This document shows positions 25,641 through 32,013 of a DNA stretch of 32,013 nucleotides, in pieces. The notes beneath the pieces were generated by a model, which had not been told where the DNA came from, ran no database searches, and saw only the letters and a list, made by a program, of their open reading frames with translations. The DNA comes from Desulfobacterales bacterium. GTDB lineage: Bacteria > Desulfobacterota > Desulfobacteria > Desulfobacterales > JARGFK01. The position numbers and the translations under genes were made by a program. Position 1 is the stretch's first letter, and every line of letters begins with the position of its first letter. Location of the stretch: assembly GCA_029211065.1 (NCBI GenBank), contig JARGFK010000052.1:1-32013 (forward strand), in the 5' to 3' direction.

Positions 25641-27200
25641 ATGACAACCTGGCGCCTGCTGGATACCCCGCCCATGACGGCCGCCGAAAACATGGCGCTG
25701 GATGACACCCTTGTGGAGTTGAAAGGCCTGGGCCAGACACCCAACACCCTTCACTTTCTGCAGTTTTCACCCCGGGCGGTCCTGACCGGATTTCATCAGT
25801 CTGTTGAGGAAGAGATCCGTGTGGATTATTGCCGGCGTGAAGGCATCCATATCAATCGTCGCATCACCGGCGGCGGCGCAATTTTTTTTGACGAAAACCA
25901 GCTCGGATGGGAAGTCATTTGCGACAAGTCTTTTTTCAACCTGACCATTCCCAACGCCAAACTTTTCCGAACCCTGTGCAATCCGGTGGTTACCGCCCTG
26001 GGGCGTTTGGGCCTCCAATCCAGTTTTCGGCCCCGCAACGATATTGAGATCAACGGCCGCAAAATCTCAGGCACCGGCGGCACCGAGTCGGACGGCGCTT
26101 TCCTGTTTCAGGGAACCATGCTGGTGGATTTTGATGTGGACACCATGCTGAAGAGCCTCAAAATTCCCGTTGAAAAATTGAAAGCCAAGGAAATCGATTC
26201 GGTCAAGGAACGGGTCACCTGCCTGAACTGGGAGCTCGGCTATACCCCCGGCCTTGATAAAATTAAATCCGCTATTCTGGCAGGCTTCGCAGCGGAGCTG
26301 GGGGTCGAATTCAGGCCGGGTGGGCTGACCCCGGAAGAAGAAGATCATTTCAACAAAAAGGTGAATTACTACCGATCGTCCGAATGGATTGATTTCGTAA
26401 AACCCAAATTTAAACGCAGCGACGTCATTCAGGCGGCCTACAAAGCCGAAGCCGGCATGGTTCGCTTCACCATCATCGTCGGACTTCCCCAAAAAAAAAT
26501 AAAAAATATTTTTATCACCGGCGATTTTCTCTCTTTCCCGACCCGGGCCCTGTTTGACCTGGAATCCCGCCTGAGAGGGCTGCGACTGGACCGGGCGCTT
26601 CTGCACGACAGGATCAAACAGTTTTTTGATGAAGGTCGCATCGTCATTCCCGGAATGGGTTACCGGGATTTTATCAAGCCTTTGGATCAAGCCATTGAGA
26701 AAGTTGAAATAACCAAGTTCAATATCCCCCTGGAATTCTGCAATCAGATATCGGTTTGCAACGCCTCCTTTGAAGAAATCGTGGCAAAAAGGCCTTCGGT
26801 TCTGCTGCTCCCTTACTGCGCCAAGGATAAAGAATGTGATTTGCGCTATGAAAAAGGGTGCCGCGCCTGCGGTGACTGCTCCACCGGTACGGCATCAGAC
26901 ATGGGCAGGGCGAAAAAAATGAAAATCGTCAACATTACCAGTTTTGAAGATTTGATGGCAGAATTGCACAAAATGAAAAGCGCGGGCGTGTCTGCTTTTG
27001 TCGGCTGCTGTTGCCGTCCATTTTTTAATAAACACGCGGATGACTTTGAACGCGCAGGGGTTCCGGGTATTTTGCTCGAAATCGACAGCACGACCTGCTA
27101 CGAACTGGACCAGGCCAAACAGGCCTACGCCGGAACGTTTGAAAGTCAGACCCATTTGAATTTAGACCTGTTGAATACCGTTCTGAATGTTGCTGGATGA
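25641..27200 (+). CDS. Lipoate--protein ligase fusion: LplA catalytic domain, LplB-like domain and DUF116
   Basis: A 519-residue three-part protein. Residues about 1-205 form the LplA/BPL catalytic domain, with the RRITGGGAIFF motif and the nucleotide-activating lysine K141 in RNDIEINGRKISGTGG. Residues about 225-345 resemble the LplB/accessory C-terminal domain (AGMVRFTIIVGL, ITGDFLSFP). Residues about 365-519 are a DUF116 domain rich in cysteine: C393, C399, C407, C410, C413, C456-C458 and C486. This matches the sLpl(AB) ligases that load octanoate or lipoate onto proteins in the LipS1/LipS2 pathway; here all parts are fused. The cysteines may bind an iron-sulfur cluster. The nearby GcvH-like protein at 23848 is the obvious acceptor. 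The exact role of the DUF116 part is unknown to me. Confidence 0.83.
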   Translation: MTTWRLLDTPPMTAAENMALDDTLVELKGLGQTPNTLHFLQFSPRAVLTGFHQSVEEEIRVDYCRREGIHINRRITGGGAIFFDENQLGWEVICDKSFFNLTIPNAKLFRTLCNPVVTALGRLGLQSSFRPRNDIEINGRKISGTGGTESDGAFLFQGTMLVDFDVDTMLKSLKIPVEKLKAKEIDSVKERVTCLNWELGYTPGLDKIKSAILAGFAAELGVEFRPGGLTPEEEDHFNKKVNYYRSSEWIDFVKPKFKRSDVIQAAYKAEAGMVRFTIIVGLPQKKIKNIFITGDFLSFPTRALFDLESRLRGLRLDRALLHDRIKQFFDEGRIVIPGMGYRDFIKPLDQAIEKVEITKFNIPLEFCNQISVCNASFEEIVAKRPSVLLLPYCAKDKECDLRYEKGCRACGDCSTGTASDMGRAKKMKIVNITSFEDLMAELHKMKSAGVSAFVGCCCRPFFNKHADDFERAGVPGILLEIDSTTCYELDQAKQAYAGTFESQTHLNLDLLNTVLNVAG

Positions 27201-27201
27201 A

Positions 27202-27289
27202 ATTTAGGTCGAAGGTATAAAGGCTGAAGGCTGTAAGGTTTCAATTGTCCTTCCTTCAACCTAATCCACCTTCAGTCTTCAGCCTAAAT
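27202..27289. repeat. Imperfect inverted repeat in spacer before lipT
   Basis: The arm at 27202-27238 (ATTTAGG followed by GAAGG and GGCTGAAGG words) pairs with the arm at 27253-27289, which ends CTTCAGCCTAAAT. A further GAAGGTTGAAGGTG copy lies at 27301-27313, next to the lipT-like start. Confidence 0.7.
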
Positions 27290-27323
27290 ACACGAAATCG
27301 AAGGTTGAAGGTGAATTGTAAAA

Positions 27324-28406
27324 ATGAAGTCAAGTGACATGCCATCATCAGCTATCTGTGACATCCTTGTGGTGGGCGCCGGCCCGGCCGGTGCCTCCGC
27401 CGCTGCTGCAGCCGCCCGCCCGAATTTGCAGGTACTGATGATTGAGCGCCGTGCGGTGGTGGGGCTGCCGGTGCAGTGCGCCGAATACATCCCTGCCCTG
27501 CTGGTGGGCGAACTGAATATCGGCCGGAAATATCTGGTTCAACCGGTTCGGGGAATGAAAACATTCCTTGCCGGCCGGGAAGTAAAAGAAACGCTGTCCC
27601 CGGGATTCATCATTAATCGTGAACAATTCGATCAGACGCTTGTCCAGGCGGCATGCGACAGCGGCGCCCACCTCATGCTGAACACAAAAGCAGTATCCCA
27701 AAATGGAGATGACGTCATTATCAAACCCAAAGGCCGCCCCCCTTTAAAAATTAAAGCGAAAATCATTATCGGCGCCGACGGTCCTCTGTCAACCGTTGCC
27801 GAATGGATCGGCGCCGCCCACCATGATCTGATCCGCGCCATTCAGATTCGGGTCCCCCTGAAACACCGGCTTGAATTTACCGAAGTCTATTTCAGCAAAG
27901 ATTTCTATGGCGGCTACGCCTGGCTGTTCCCCAAAGGCGATCAGGCCAATCTGGGACTGGGCATTAAGAAAAAAGGCCGCCGGCCGCCGCCCCTGGGACG
28001 ACTTCTGGAATATTTTACATCCCAGTGCAGCCGTGCAGGAAAAATAGTGGCAAACCCTTCCGGGCGCATAACCGGCTGGATCCCGGCCGGACCGGTTTCA
28101 AAAATCGTTCACGGCAATGTTCTGCTGGCTGGGGATGCCGCTGGCCATACCCACCCCATCACAGGCGCCGGTATATTCCCGGCGGTAGCCGCCGGCCGGA
28201 TGGCCGGCACCTGGGCGGCCCGGGCAATTCAAGAAAAGAATCTGCAGGTGTTGTCCGGCTATGAATCTGAATATCGGAATCTCTTCGGAGACTCGATGCA
28301 GCGGGCCGTCAGCCGGCGGCAGCAAATGGAATCCCGCTGGGACGATCTCGACAACATCCTGAAAAACTGCTGGGTCGCATTCAAGGAATACTATGCGGGA
28401 ACTTAG
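27324..28406 (+). CDS. lipT: LipT-like FAD-dependent oxidoreductase (geranylgeranyl reductase family)
   Basis: A 360-residue flavoprotein of the geranylgeranyl-reductase/PHBH superfamily. The FAD dinucleotide motif is DILVVGAGPAGASAA (about 13-27), a GADGP motif lies near residue 153, and a second FAD motif LLAGDAAGHTHPITGAG lies at about 269-285. The family name alone would suggest lipid reduction, but the gene sits between the sLpl ligase and a radical SAM gene that it overlaps by 14 bases. LipT, a flavoprotein of this family, is a regular companion of the sLpl(AB)/LipS1/LipS2 lipoate pathway and is thought to supply electrons. The function is assigned by context. Confidence 0.75.
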   Translation: MKSSDMPSSAICDILVVGAGPAGASAAAAAARPNLQVLMIERRAVVGLPVQCAEYIPALLVGELNIGRKYLVQPVRGMKTFLAGREVKETLSPGFIINREQFDQTLVQAACDSGAHLMLNTKAVSQNGDDVIIKPKGRPPLKIKAKIIIGADGPLSTVAEWIGAAHHDLIRAIQIRVPLKHRLEFTEVYFSKDFYGGYAWLFPKGDQANLGLGIKKKGRRPPPLGRLLEYFTSQCSRAGKIVANPSGRITGWIPAGPVSKIVHGNVLLAGDAAGHTHPITGAGIFPAVAAGRMAGTWAARAIQEKNLQVLSGYESEYRNLFGDSMQRAVSRRQQMESRWDDLDNILKNCWVAFKEYYAGT

Positions 28407-29349
28407 CGGCATATTAAAGAGAGCGCGGGATTTGTCCTGGAAATACCTGGGCCGCGAAATCATATTTTACCTGCCCGGAATGTTCATATCCAACAATCAG
28501 ACCGGCAGATATCCGGCCATCTCCATTACCGGAAGCCAATGCGCGCTTAGTTGCGACCATTGCCGATCTAAAATATTGGAACCCATGATCCCGGCCGTTT
28601 CCCCCGAGCAATTGCTGGAACGATGTCTTCAGCTCGAAAAAAACGGAACGGTCGGCGTCTTAATCAGCGGCGGCTGCGATCTAAACGGCCGCTTGCCGTG
28701 GGACGCTTTTATTCCCGCAGTCAAACAAATTAAATCCCGGACAGGCCTCTTCATTTCGATCCACAGCGGTCTCATTGATTTTCAAACCGCCCTGGCGTTG
28801 AAAGAAGCCGGGGTTGATCAAGCCCTGATCGATGTTGTCGGCGATGATCAAACCCTTAAAGATATTTACCATGTAGACTTCGGCGTTTCACGCATTTATG
28901 ATTCCCTGGAAGCGCTTCATCGCGCCGGCCTGGCCATCATACCCCACATTGTCTGCGGGCTGCACTACGGCAAGATCAAAGGGGAAAAGAAAGCGGCGGA
29001 AATGATATCACAGTTTCGGGTCGAACAGGTTGTTGTCGTTTCTTTGATGAGAATTCCCGGCACACCCCTTTGGCACACGAATCCTTTAGATGCCGAAACG
29101 GTTGCCGAAATCATAGCTGAAACCCGCATTAAAATGCCGCAGGTTAAGATCAGTCTGGGCTGCGCCCGCCAGAGAGGGAACACCGACCTGGAAATCCTGG
29201 CAATCGATGCCGGTGTCAATCGCATGGCCCTGCCGTCCGAAGAAGCCGTGGCCCACGCCAAAAATTACAACCTGAAGATCCATTATCAACCCACCTGTTG
29301 TTCGGTAACCAGGCGGGTGGAGGAAATAGATGACTGGATGTTTGTATGA
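28393..29349 (+). CDS. Radical SAM protein, lipoyl synthase component (LipS1/LipS2 type)
   Basis: A 318-residue radical SAM protein. The SAM-cluster motif CxxxCxxC is C50, C54 and C57 in SQCALSCDHC. An SGGCDLNGR loop near residues 95-103 matches the SAM-binding GGE-like motif. A further cysteine pair occurs near the C terminus (PTCCSVTRR) and a lone one in LGCARQRG, possible ligands for an auxiliary cluster. It overlaps the lipT-like gene by 14 bases. In the sLpl(AB) pathway two different radical SAM proteins together insert the two sulfur atoms of lipoate. I do not assign the number 1 or 2. Confidence 0.8.
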   Translation: MRELSGILKRARDLSWKYLGREIIFYLPGMFISNNQTGRYPAISITGSQCALSCDHCRSKILEPMIPAVSPEQLLERCLQLEKNGTVGVLISGGCDLNGRLPWDAFIPAVKQIKSRTGLFISIHSGLIDFQTALALKEAGVDQALIDVVGDDQTLKDIYHVDFGVSRIYDSLEALHRAGLAIIPHIVCGLHYGKIKGEKKAAEMISQFRVEQVVVVSLMRIPGTPLWHTNPLDAETVAEIIAETRIKMPQVKISLGCARQRGNTDLEILAIDAGVNRMALPSEEAVAHAKNYNLKIHYQPTCCSVTRRVEEIDDWMFV

Positions 29350-29352
29350 GTA

Positions 29353-29382
29353 GGGTTCACGGTTCAAGGTTCAAGGTTGAAG
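29353..29382 (+). repeat. Short GGTTCA-type repeat, left flank of the four-helix-bundle gene
   Basis: The stretch GGTTCACGGTTCAAGG followed by two more GGTT-AAGG words lies immediately before the four-helix gene. It is the exact reverse complement of the unit in the tandem array at 29924-30187, so the gene is flanked by inverted copies. Confidence 0.75.
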
Positions 29383-29386
29383 AACA

Positions 29387-29770
29387 ATGAAAATTGACCG
29401 ATTTGAAGATATTGAAGCTTGGCGACTGGCACGTGAATTGACACGCAAAGTGTATGCCCTCACAAAGAAACCTAAATTCGCCAAGGACTATGGTCTGAAA
29501 AGCCAGATACAAGAAGCGTCCGGCTCATCCATGCACAATATTGCCGAAGGCTTCGATGCCGAAACGAATGCCGAGTTTATTCGATTTTTGCGATATTCAA
29601 AACGATCGTGCACGGAGGTTCAAAGCGAACTCTATGTCGCCTTGGATGAAAACTATATATCGCTCAAAGAATTCAAAGATGTCTATGAGCAGGCCAGGAA
29701 AACCCGCGCTGCGGTTCGCGGATTTATCAACTATCTCAAAAATTACGAGGAGCGCAATAAAGAAAAATAA
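29387..29770 (+). CDS. Four-helix-bundle protein (S23 / 23S rRNA intervening-sequence protein family)
   Basis: A 127-residue protein of the S23/IVP four-helix-bundle family. It shows the usual FEDIEAWRLARELTRKVYALT opening, a YGLKSQIQEASGSSMHNIAEGF centre, the ETNAEFIRFLRYSKRSCTEVQSEL helix and a final helix to the C terminus. Such proteins occur inside 23S rRNA insertions or scattered in genomes, often as apparent mobile passengers; their function is unknown. Here it interrupts the pair of radical SAM genes and is surrounded by inverted GGTTCA-type repeats, which suggests a recent insertion. The ribosome site overlaps the left repeat (GGTTGAAGAAC). It is not needed for lipoate synthesis as far as can be seen. 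Confidence 0.85.
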   Translation: MKIDRFEDIEAWRLARELTRKVYALTKKPKFAKDYGLKSQIQEASGSSMHNIAEGFDAETNAEFIRFLRYSKRSCTEVQSELYVALDENYISLKEFKDVYEQARKTRAAVRGFINYLKNYEERNKEK

Positions 29771-29775
29771 ACAAT

Positions 29776-29815
29776 GTTCACGGTTCAGGGGTTCTGGGTT
29801 CACGGTTAAGAAGGT
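29776..29815 (+). repeat. GGTTCA-type repeat cluster right after the four-helix-bundle gene
   Basis: Two GTTCACGGTT copies and a GGGGTTCTGGG word lie directly past the stop codon, in the same orientation as the left-flank repeat and opposite to the following tandem array. The bases from 29816 to about 29900 show no gene or clear signal. Confidence 0.65.
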
Positions 29816-29923
29816 TAAGAACAAGAAAATTAAAAGGTTGATTCTGGGAAGATAGCGAGAAAATTCATAAACTCTAAACGCTGATCCGTTAACTCTTGAA
29901 TCCCGAACCCTCGAGCCCTTAAA

Positions 29924-30187
29924 CCGTGAACCTTTGAACCGTGAACCTTTGAACCGTGAACCTTTGAACCGTAAACCCTTGAACCGTGAACCCTTGAACC
30001 GTGAACCCTTGAACCGTAAACCCTTGAACCGTGAACCCTTGAACCGTAAACCCTTGAACCGTGAACCCTTGAACCGTGAACCCTTGAACCGTGAACCCTT
30101 GAACCGTGAACCCTTGAACCGTGAACCTTTGAACCGTGAACCCTTGAACCGTGAACCCTTGAACCGTAAACCCTTGAACCGTGAACT
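29924..30187. repeat. 15-bp tandem repeat array, about 17 units
   Basis: The unit is GTGAACCCTTGAACC with two main variants: GTAAA for GTGAA, and CCTTT for CCCTT. Seventeen full units lie in perfect 15-base register from about 29926 to 30180. Because 15 is a multiple of three, all frames stay open: NREPL/NRKPL on plus and FTVQG on minus. I see no start signal or flanking domain that would make either a real protein. It ends 22 bases before the next gene, and could affect its expression. Confidence 0.95.
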
Positions 30188-30208
30188 TAATTATCGGAGT
30201 AAAAGTAA

Positions 30209-31336
30209 ATGACCACGACACAATCTAAAGAAAGCCCTGAATACATGCGCATGAGTCTGGCCGCAGCCATGACACTGGATTTTAAACAGGGACTTTTCTA
30301 TCGCAATGCAAAGCTGTACTGCATTAATCTATTGTTAACATACGATGAAGGCTGCCGGGCGCGATGCGCCTATTGCGGTCTTTCCCAAAAACGACCCGGT
30401 TCCTATGACGGCAAGAGCTTCATCCGCGTCACATGGCCGACCTATCGTCTGGAAGAAATCATTGCGCGCATTTCTGCAAGGCGGGATCGCGTCAAGCGAA
30501 TATGCATCTCCATGGTCACCCATAAACGCGCGGTCAAAGACACGAAAACCGTGTGCAGCCGGTTGCGGTCCCATTTAGACGTTCCGGTTTCCCTGCTGAT
30601 ATCCCCCACCATCCTGAAACCGGAAGATCTAACGGATTTTAAGGCTGCCGGGGCCGATAAAATCGGTGTCGCCATTGACCTGGCGACACCGGAGCTGTTT
30701 GACAAATTCCGGGGAACCGGTGTTGGGGGTCCCCATAAATGGGAGATCTACTGGCAATGCCTGTCGGATTCCATACGGATATTCGGCAAAGGAAACGCCG
30801 GACCCCATCTGATGGTGGGAATGGGTGAAACCGAAAAAGAGATGTCTGCGGTAATACAGCGTGCCAAGGATATGGGCGGCAACACCCACCTGTTTTCATT
30901 CTTTCCGGAAGAATCGTCCGCCCTGGCTTTGGAAGGACTTCTGCCGCCGCCCATGGATCAGTATCGCCGCATCCAGATAGCGCGCTATATCATTGACACA
31001 GAGGCAAGGCACATTACGGATTTTTCTTTCTCACCGGATGGGCAAATAGAGTCTTTCGGGCTACCGACCGGCGAAATTGACGCCATCATCGATTCGGGCC
31101 GTCCCTTTGAAACAAGCGGCTGCACCGGAAATGACGGTCAGGTGGCCTGCAACCGCCCTTTCGGCAATTCCAGGCCCGGTCCGAATATCCGCAATTTTCC
31201 CTTTAAACCCGATCGGACGGACATTCGACGGATACGTAACCAGATGAACCCCGAAAGTAAATCGGAGATACCGGCCACCAGTATCAAGCGGCGAAACCGT
31301 AAAACGGAAAGCACAGCACCGACCAGTGGGATTTAG
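30209..31336 (+). CDS. Radical SAM protein, second lipoyl synthase component (LipS1/LipS2 type)
   Basis: A 375-residue radical SAM protein. The SAM-cluster motif is C49, C53 and C56 in GCRARCAYC. A biotin-synthase-like TIM barrel follows, with the LMVGMGETEKEM turn and the FSFFPEESS strand. C305 and C314 in SGCTGNDGQVACNRPFGNS recall the cysteine pattern of sulfur-inserting or biotin-synthase-like enzymes and may bind an auxiliary cluster. The last 35 or so residues are polar and basic and look unstructured. GGAG ten bases upstream supports the ATG. Its partner is the radical SAM protein at 28393; the four-helix gene and the tandem array lie between them. The operon appears to end here, as a regulatory region follows at once. 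Confidence 0.8.
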   Translation: MTTTQSKESPEYMRMSLAAAMTLDFKQGLFYRNAKLYCINLLLTYDEGCRARCAYCGLSQKRPGSYDGKSFIRVTWPTYRLEEIIARISARRDRVKRICISMVTHKRAVKDTKTVCSRLRSHLDVPVSLLISPTILKPEDLTDFKAAGADKIGVAIDLATPELFDKFRGTGVGGPHKWEIYWQCLSDSIRIFGKGNAGPHLMVGMGETEKEMSAVIQRAKDMGGNTHLFSFFPEESSALALEGLLPPPMDQYRRIQIARYIIDTEARHITDFSFSPDGQIESFGLPTGEIDAIIDSGRPFETSGCTGNDGQVACNRPFGNSRPGPNIRNFPFKPDRTDIRRIRNQMNPESKSEIPATSIKRRNRKTESTAPTSGI

Positions 31337-31337
31337 A

Positions 31338-31356
31338 TGGACTGACCATATTACCA
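31338..31356. promoter_or_regulatory. Composite FadR-type operator copy at right end
   Basis: TGGACTGACCA at 31338-31348, followed by TATTACCA, closely matches the composite site at 7925-7943. On the minus strand it reads TGGTAATAT then TGGTCAGTCCA. It starts one base after the stop codon of the second radical SAM gene. Confidence 0.6.
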
Positions 31357-31644
31357 TTTGATCAAACCCATAGCCGTCAATATTCGCTAAAGAGATCAAA
31401 CGCATTCTCTCAAAGAACCGATTTATACGGACTTTTTTATACGGACTTTAGCTGTGGATCGATTCAGCTCAACAGTGGATTATATCGAATAACGGTTGAT
31501 ACAGCCTCTGATTCCATCGAAAAATTATTATCACATTCACTGCAGGTCATACAATGTTGCACGTGGCACCTCAAAAAAGTCAATTAAACATAAAATGTAA
31601 TAATATCATATATATTTATTTGATATTGTTTGATTAAAAATTAC

Positions 31645-31698
31645 TTGACATTCATTAAAATATACTGCTATGAATTTAATAGATTATTGGTCTTACCA
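31645..31698 (+). promoter_or_regulatory. Promoter with FadR-type operator for an operon beyond the window
   Basis: TTGACA at 31645-31650, an 18-base spacer, TATGAA at 31669-31674, then TGGTCTTACCA at 31688-31698. The operator is identical to that at 8268-8278 and has the same placement after the promoter. A half site (TAAGACCA) lies at 31751-31758. Confidence 0.72.
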
Positions 31699-32013
31699 AA
31701 AAAACTAAAAAGGTCTGGCTGCTGTTTTGTCAAGATGAAAAAAAATTACATAAGACCATTAAGCCGCCGACCTTGATTCAAAAATCACGGCAAAGCAACC
31801 CCCATTGATATGCCGGTTTTTCTCTTTCAGGATTGATTGTTATCTGGTACTTCTAACCAGATTTGAGCACGAAATTCTTGATTGTTTTTTAGGAATAGGC
31901 ATTGGGCTTATTGTCTGGTAAACTGGGAAATTATTTAAAAGTGGGTATGCACTTTACTCAACCGACCACATGGTGTAGTATGCGGTTATGGAGGAGCCAA
32001 GACACCCTGTTGC
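31699..32013. other. Right-end region without a recognisable gene
   Basis: Apart from the half operator at 31751-31758 I see no coding region, RNA gene or clear hairpin here. It is probably the untranslated leader of the next operon. A GGAGGAG stretch at 31990-31996 might be the ribosome site of a gene starting just past the edge, or part of a start ATGGAGGAG at 31988; the window ends too soon to tell. Confidence 0.4.

Noticed and set aside
29924-30187. CRISPR array
   Set aside because: The 15-base units are head to tail with no spacers and no cas genes are nearby.
29919-30221. Repeat proteins FTVQG (minus) or NREPL (plus)
   Set aside because: They exist only because the 15-base unit is a multiple of three; there is no start signal or other domain.
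31735-31776. 13-residue open frame (MKKNYIRPLSRRP) as a leader or peptide gene
   Set aside because: There is no ribosome site and no partner gene in view; it overlaps the half operator.
31988-32013. Start of the next gene at ATGGAGGAG
   Set aside because: Only a few codons are visible and there is no clear ribosome site, so a coding call is not supportable.

Overview
The window looks like a chromosomal metabolic island from an anaerobic, probably sulfate-reducing bacterium of the Desulfobacterota (old Deltaproteobacteria). This is inferred from gene content: HdrD/GlcF-type CCG iron-sulfur proteins, a multiheme cytochrome c fused to a membrane cytochrome b, a Na+-pumping decarboxylase, tripartite tricarboxylate transporter genes, a selenocysteine-type OsmC protein and the sLpl(AB)/LipS1/LipS2 type of lipoate assembly. 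No rRNA, tRNA, CRISPR array or transposase gene was seen.

Left part (1-7910, minus strand). A truncated tctA, then tctB, tctC and a glyoxylate-type class V aminotransferase form one group reading leftwards. A second leftward operon is a FadR/GlcC-family GntR regulator followed by oadG-oadA-oadB. It ends at a strong hairpin terminator at 3825-3861. Between the two groups is an AT-rich spacer with a widely spaced inverted pair of operator-like sites.

Middle part (8324-20695, plus strand). A divergent control region with three FadR-type operator candidates leads into a malate-CoA ligase pair split by a small iron-sulfur protein gene and followed by malyl-CoA lyase. Next come an iron-containing alcohol dehydrogenase, a GlcD-GlcE-GlcF type glycolate (2-hydroxyacid) dehydrogenase, a LarA-family racemase and a ten-heme cytochrome c/b fusion. 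Together with Oad these genes suggest glycolate to glyoxylate, condensation with acetyl-CoA to malyl-CoA, ATP from malyl-CoA, and a Na+ gradient from oxaloacetate decarboxylation. Malate dehydrogenase and pyruvate oxidation would be encoded elsewhere.

Right part (20731-31336, plus strand). An OsmC-family gene has an in-frame TGA exactly where the catalytic cysteine should be, followed by a SECIS-like hairpin. Then comes a second dehydrogenase unit: GlcD, a HdrD-like CCG protein, a GcvH-like lipoyl carrier and another CCG protein. It is followed by a complete-looking lipoate assembly set: an LplA-LplB-DUF116 fusion ligase, a LipT-like flavoprotein and two radical SAM proteins. The layout suggests that the lipoyl protein is the dedicated redox partner of the second dehydrogenase and that its cofactor is made on site. 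This is the most novel-looking system in the window.

Spacers in the plus-strand part are filled with imperfect inverted repeats made of short degenerate direct repeats. A four-helix-bundle (S23/IVP-type) gene sits between the two radical SAM genes, next to a 15-bp tandem array. The last 677 bases hold no gene but repeat the regulatory layout of the 7925-8278 region, which suggests a co-regulated operon just beyond the right edge.
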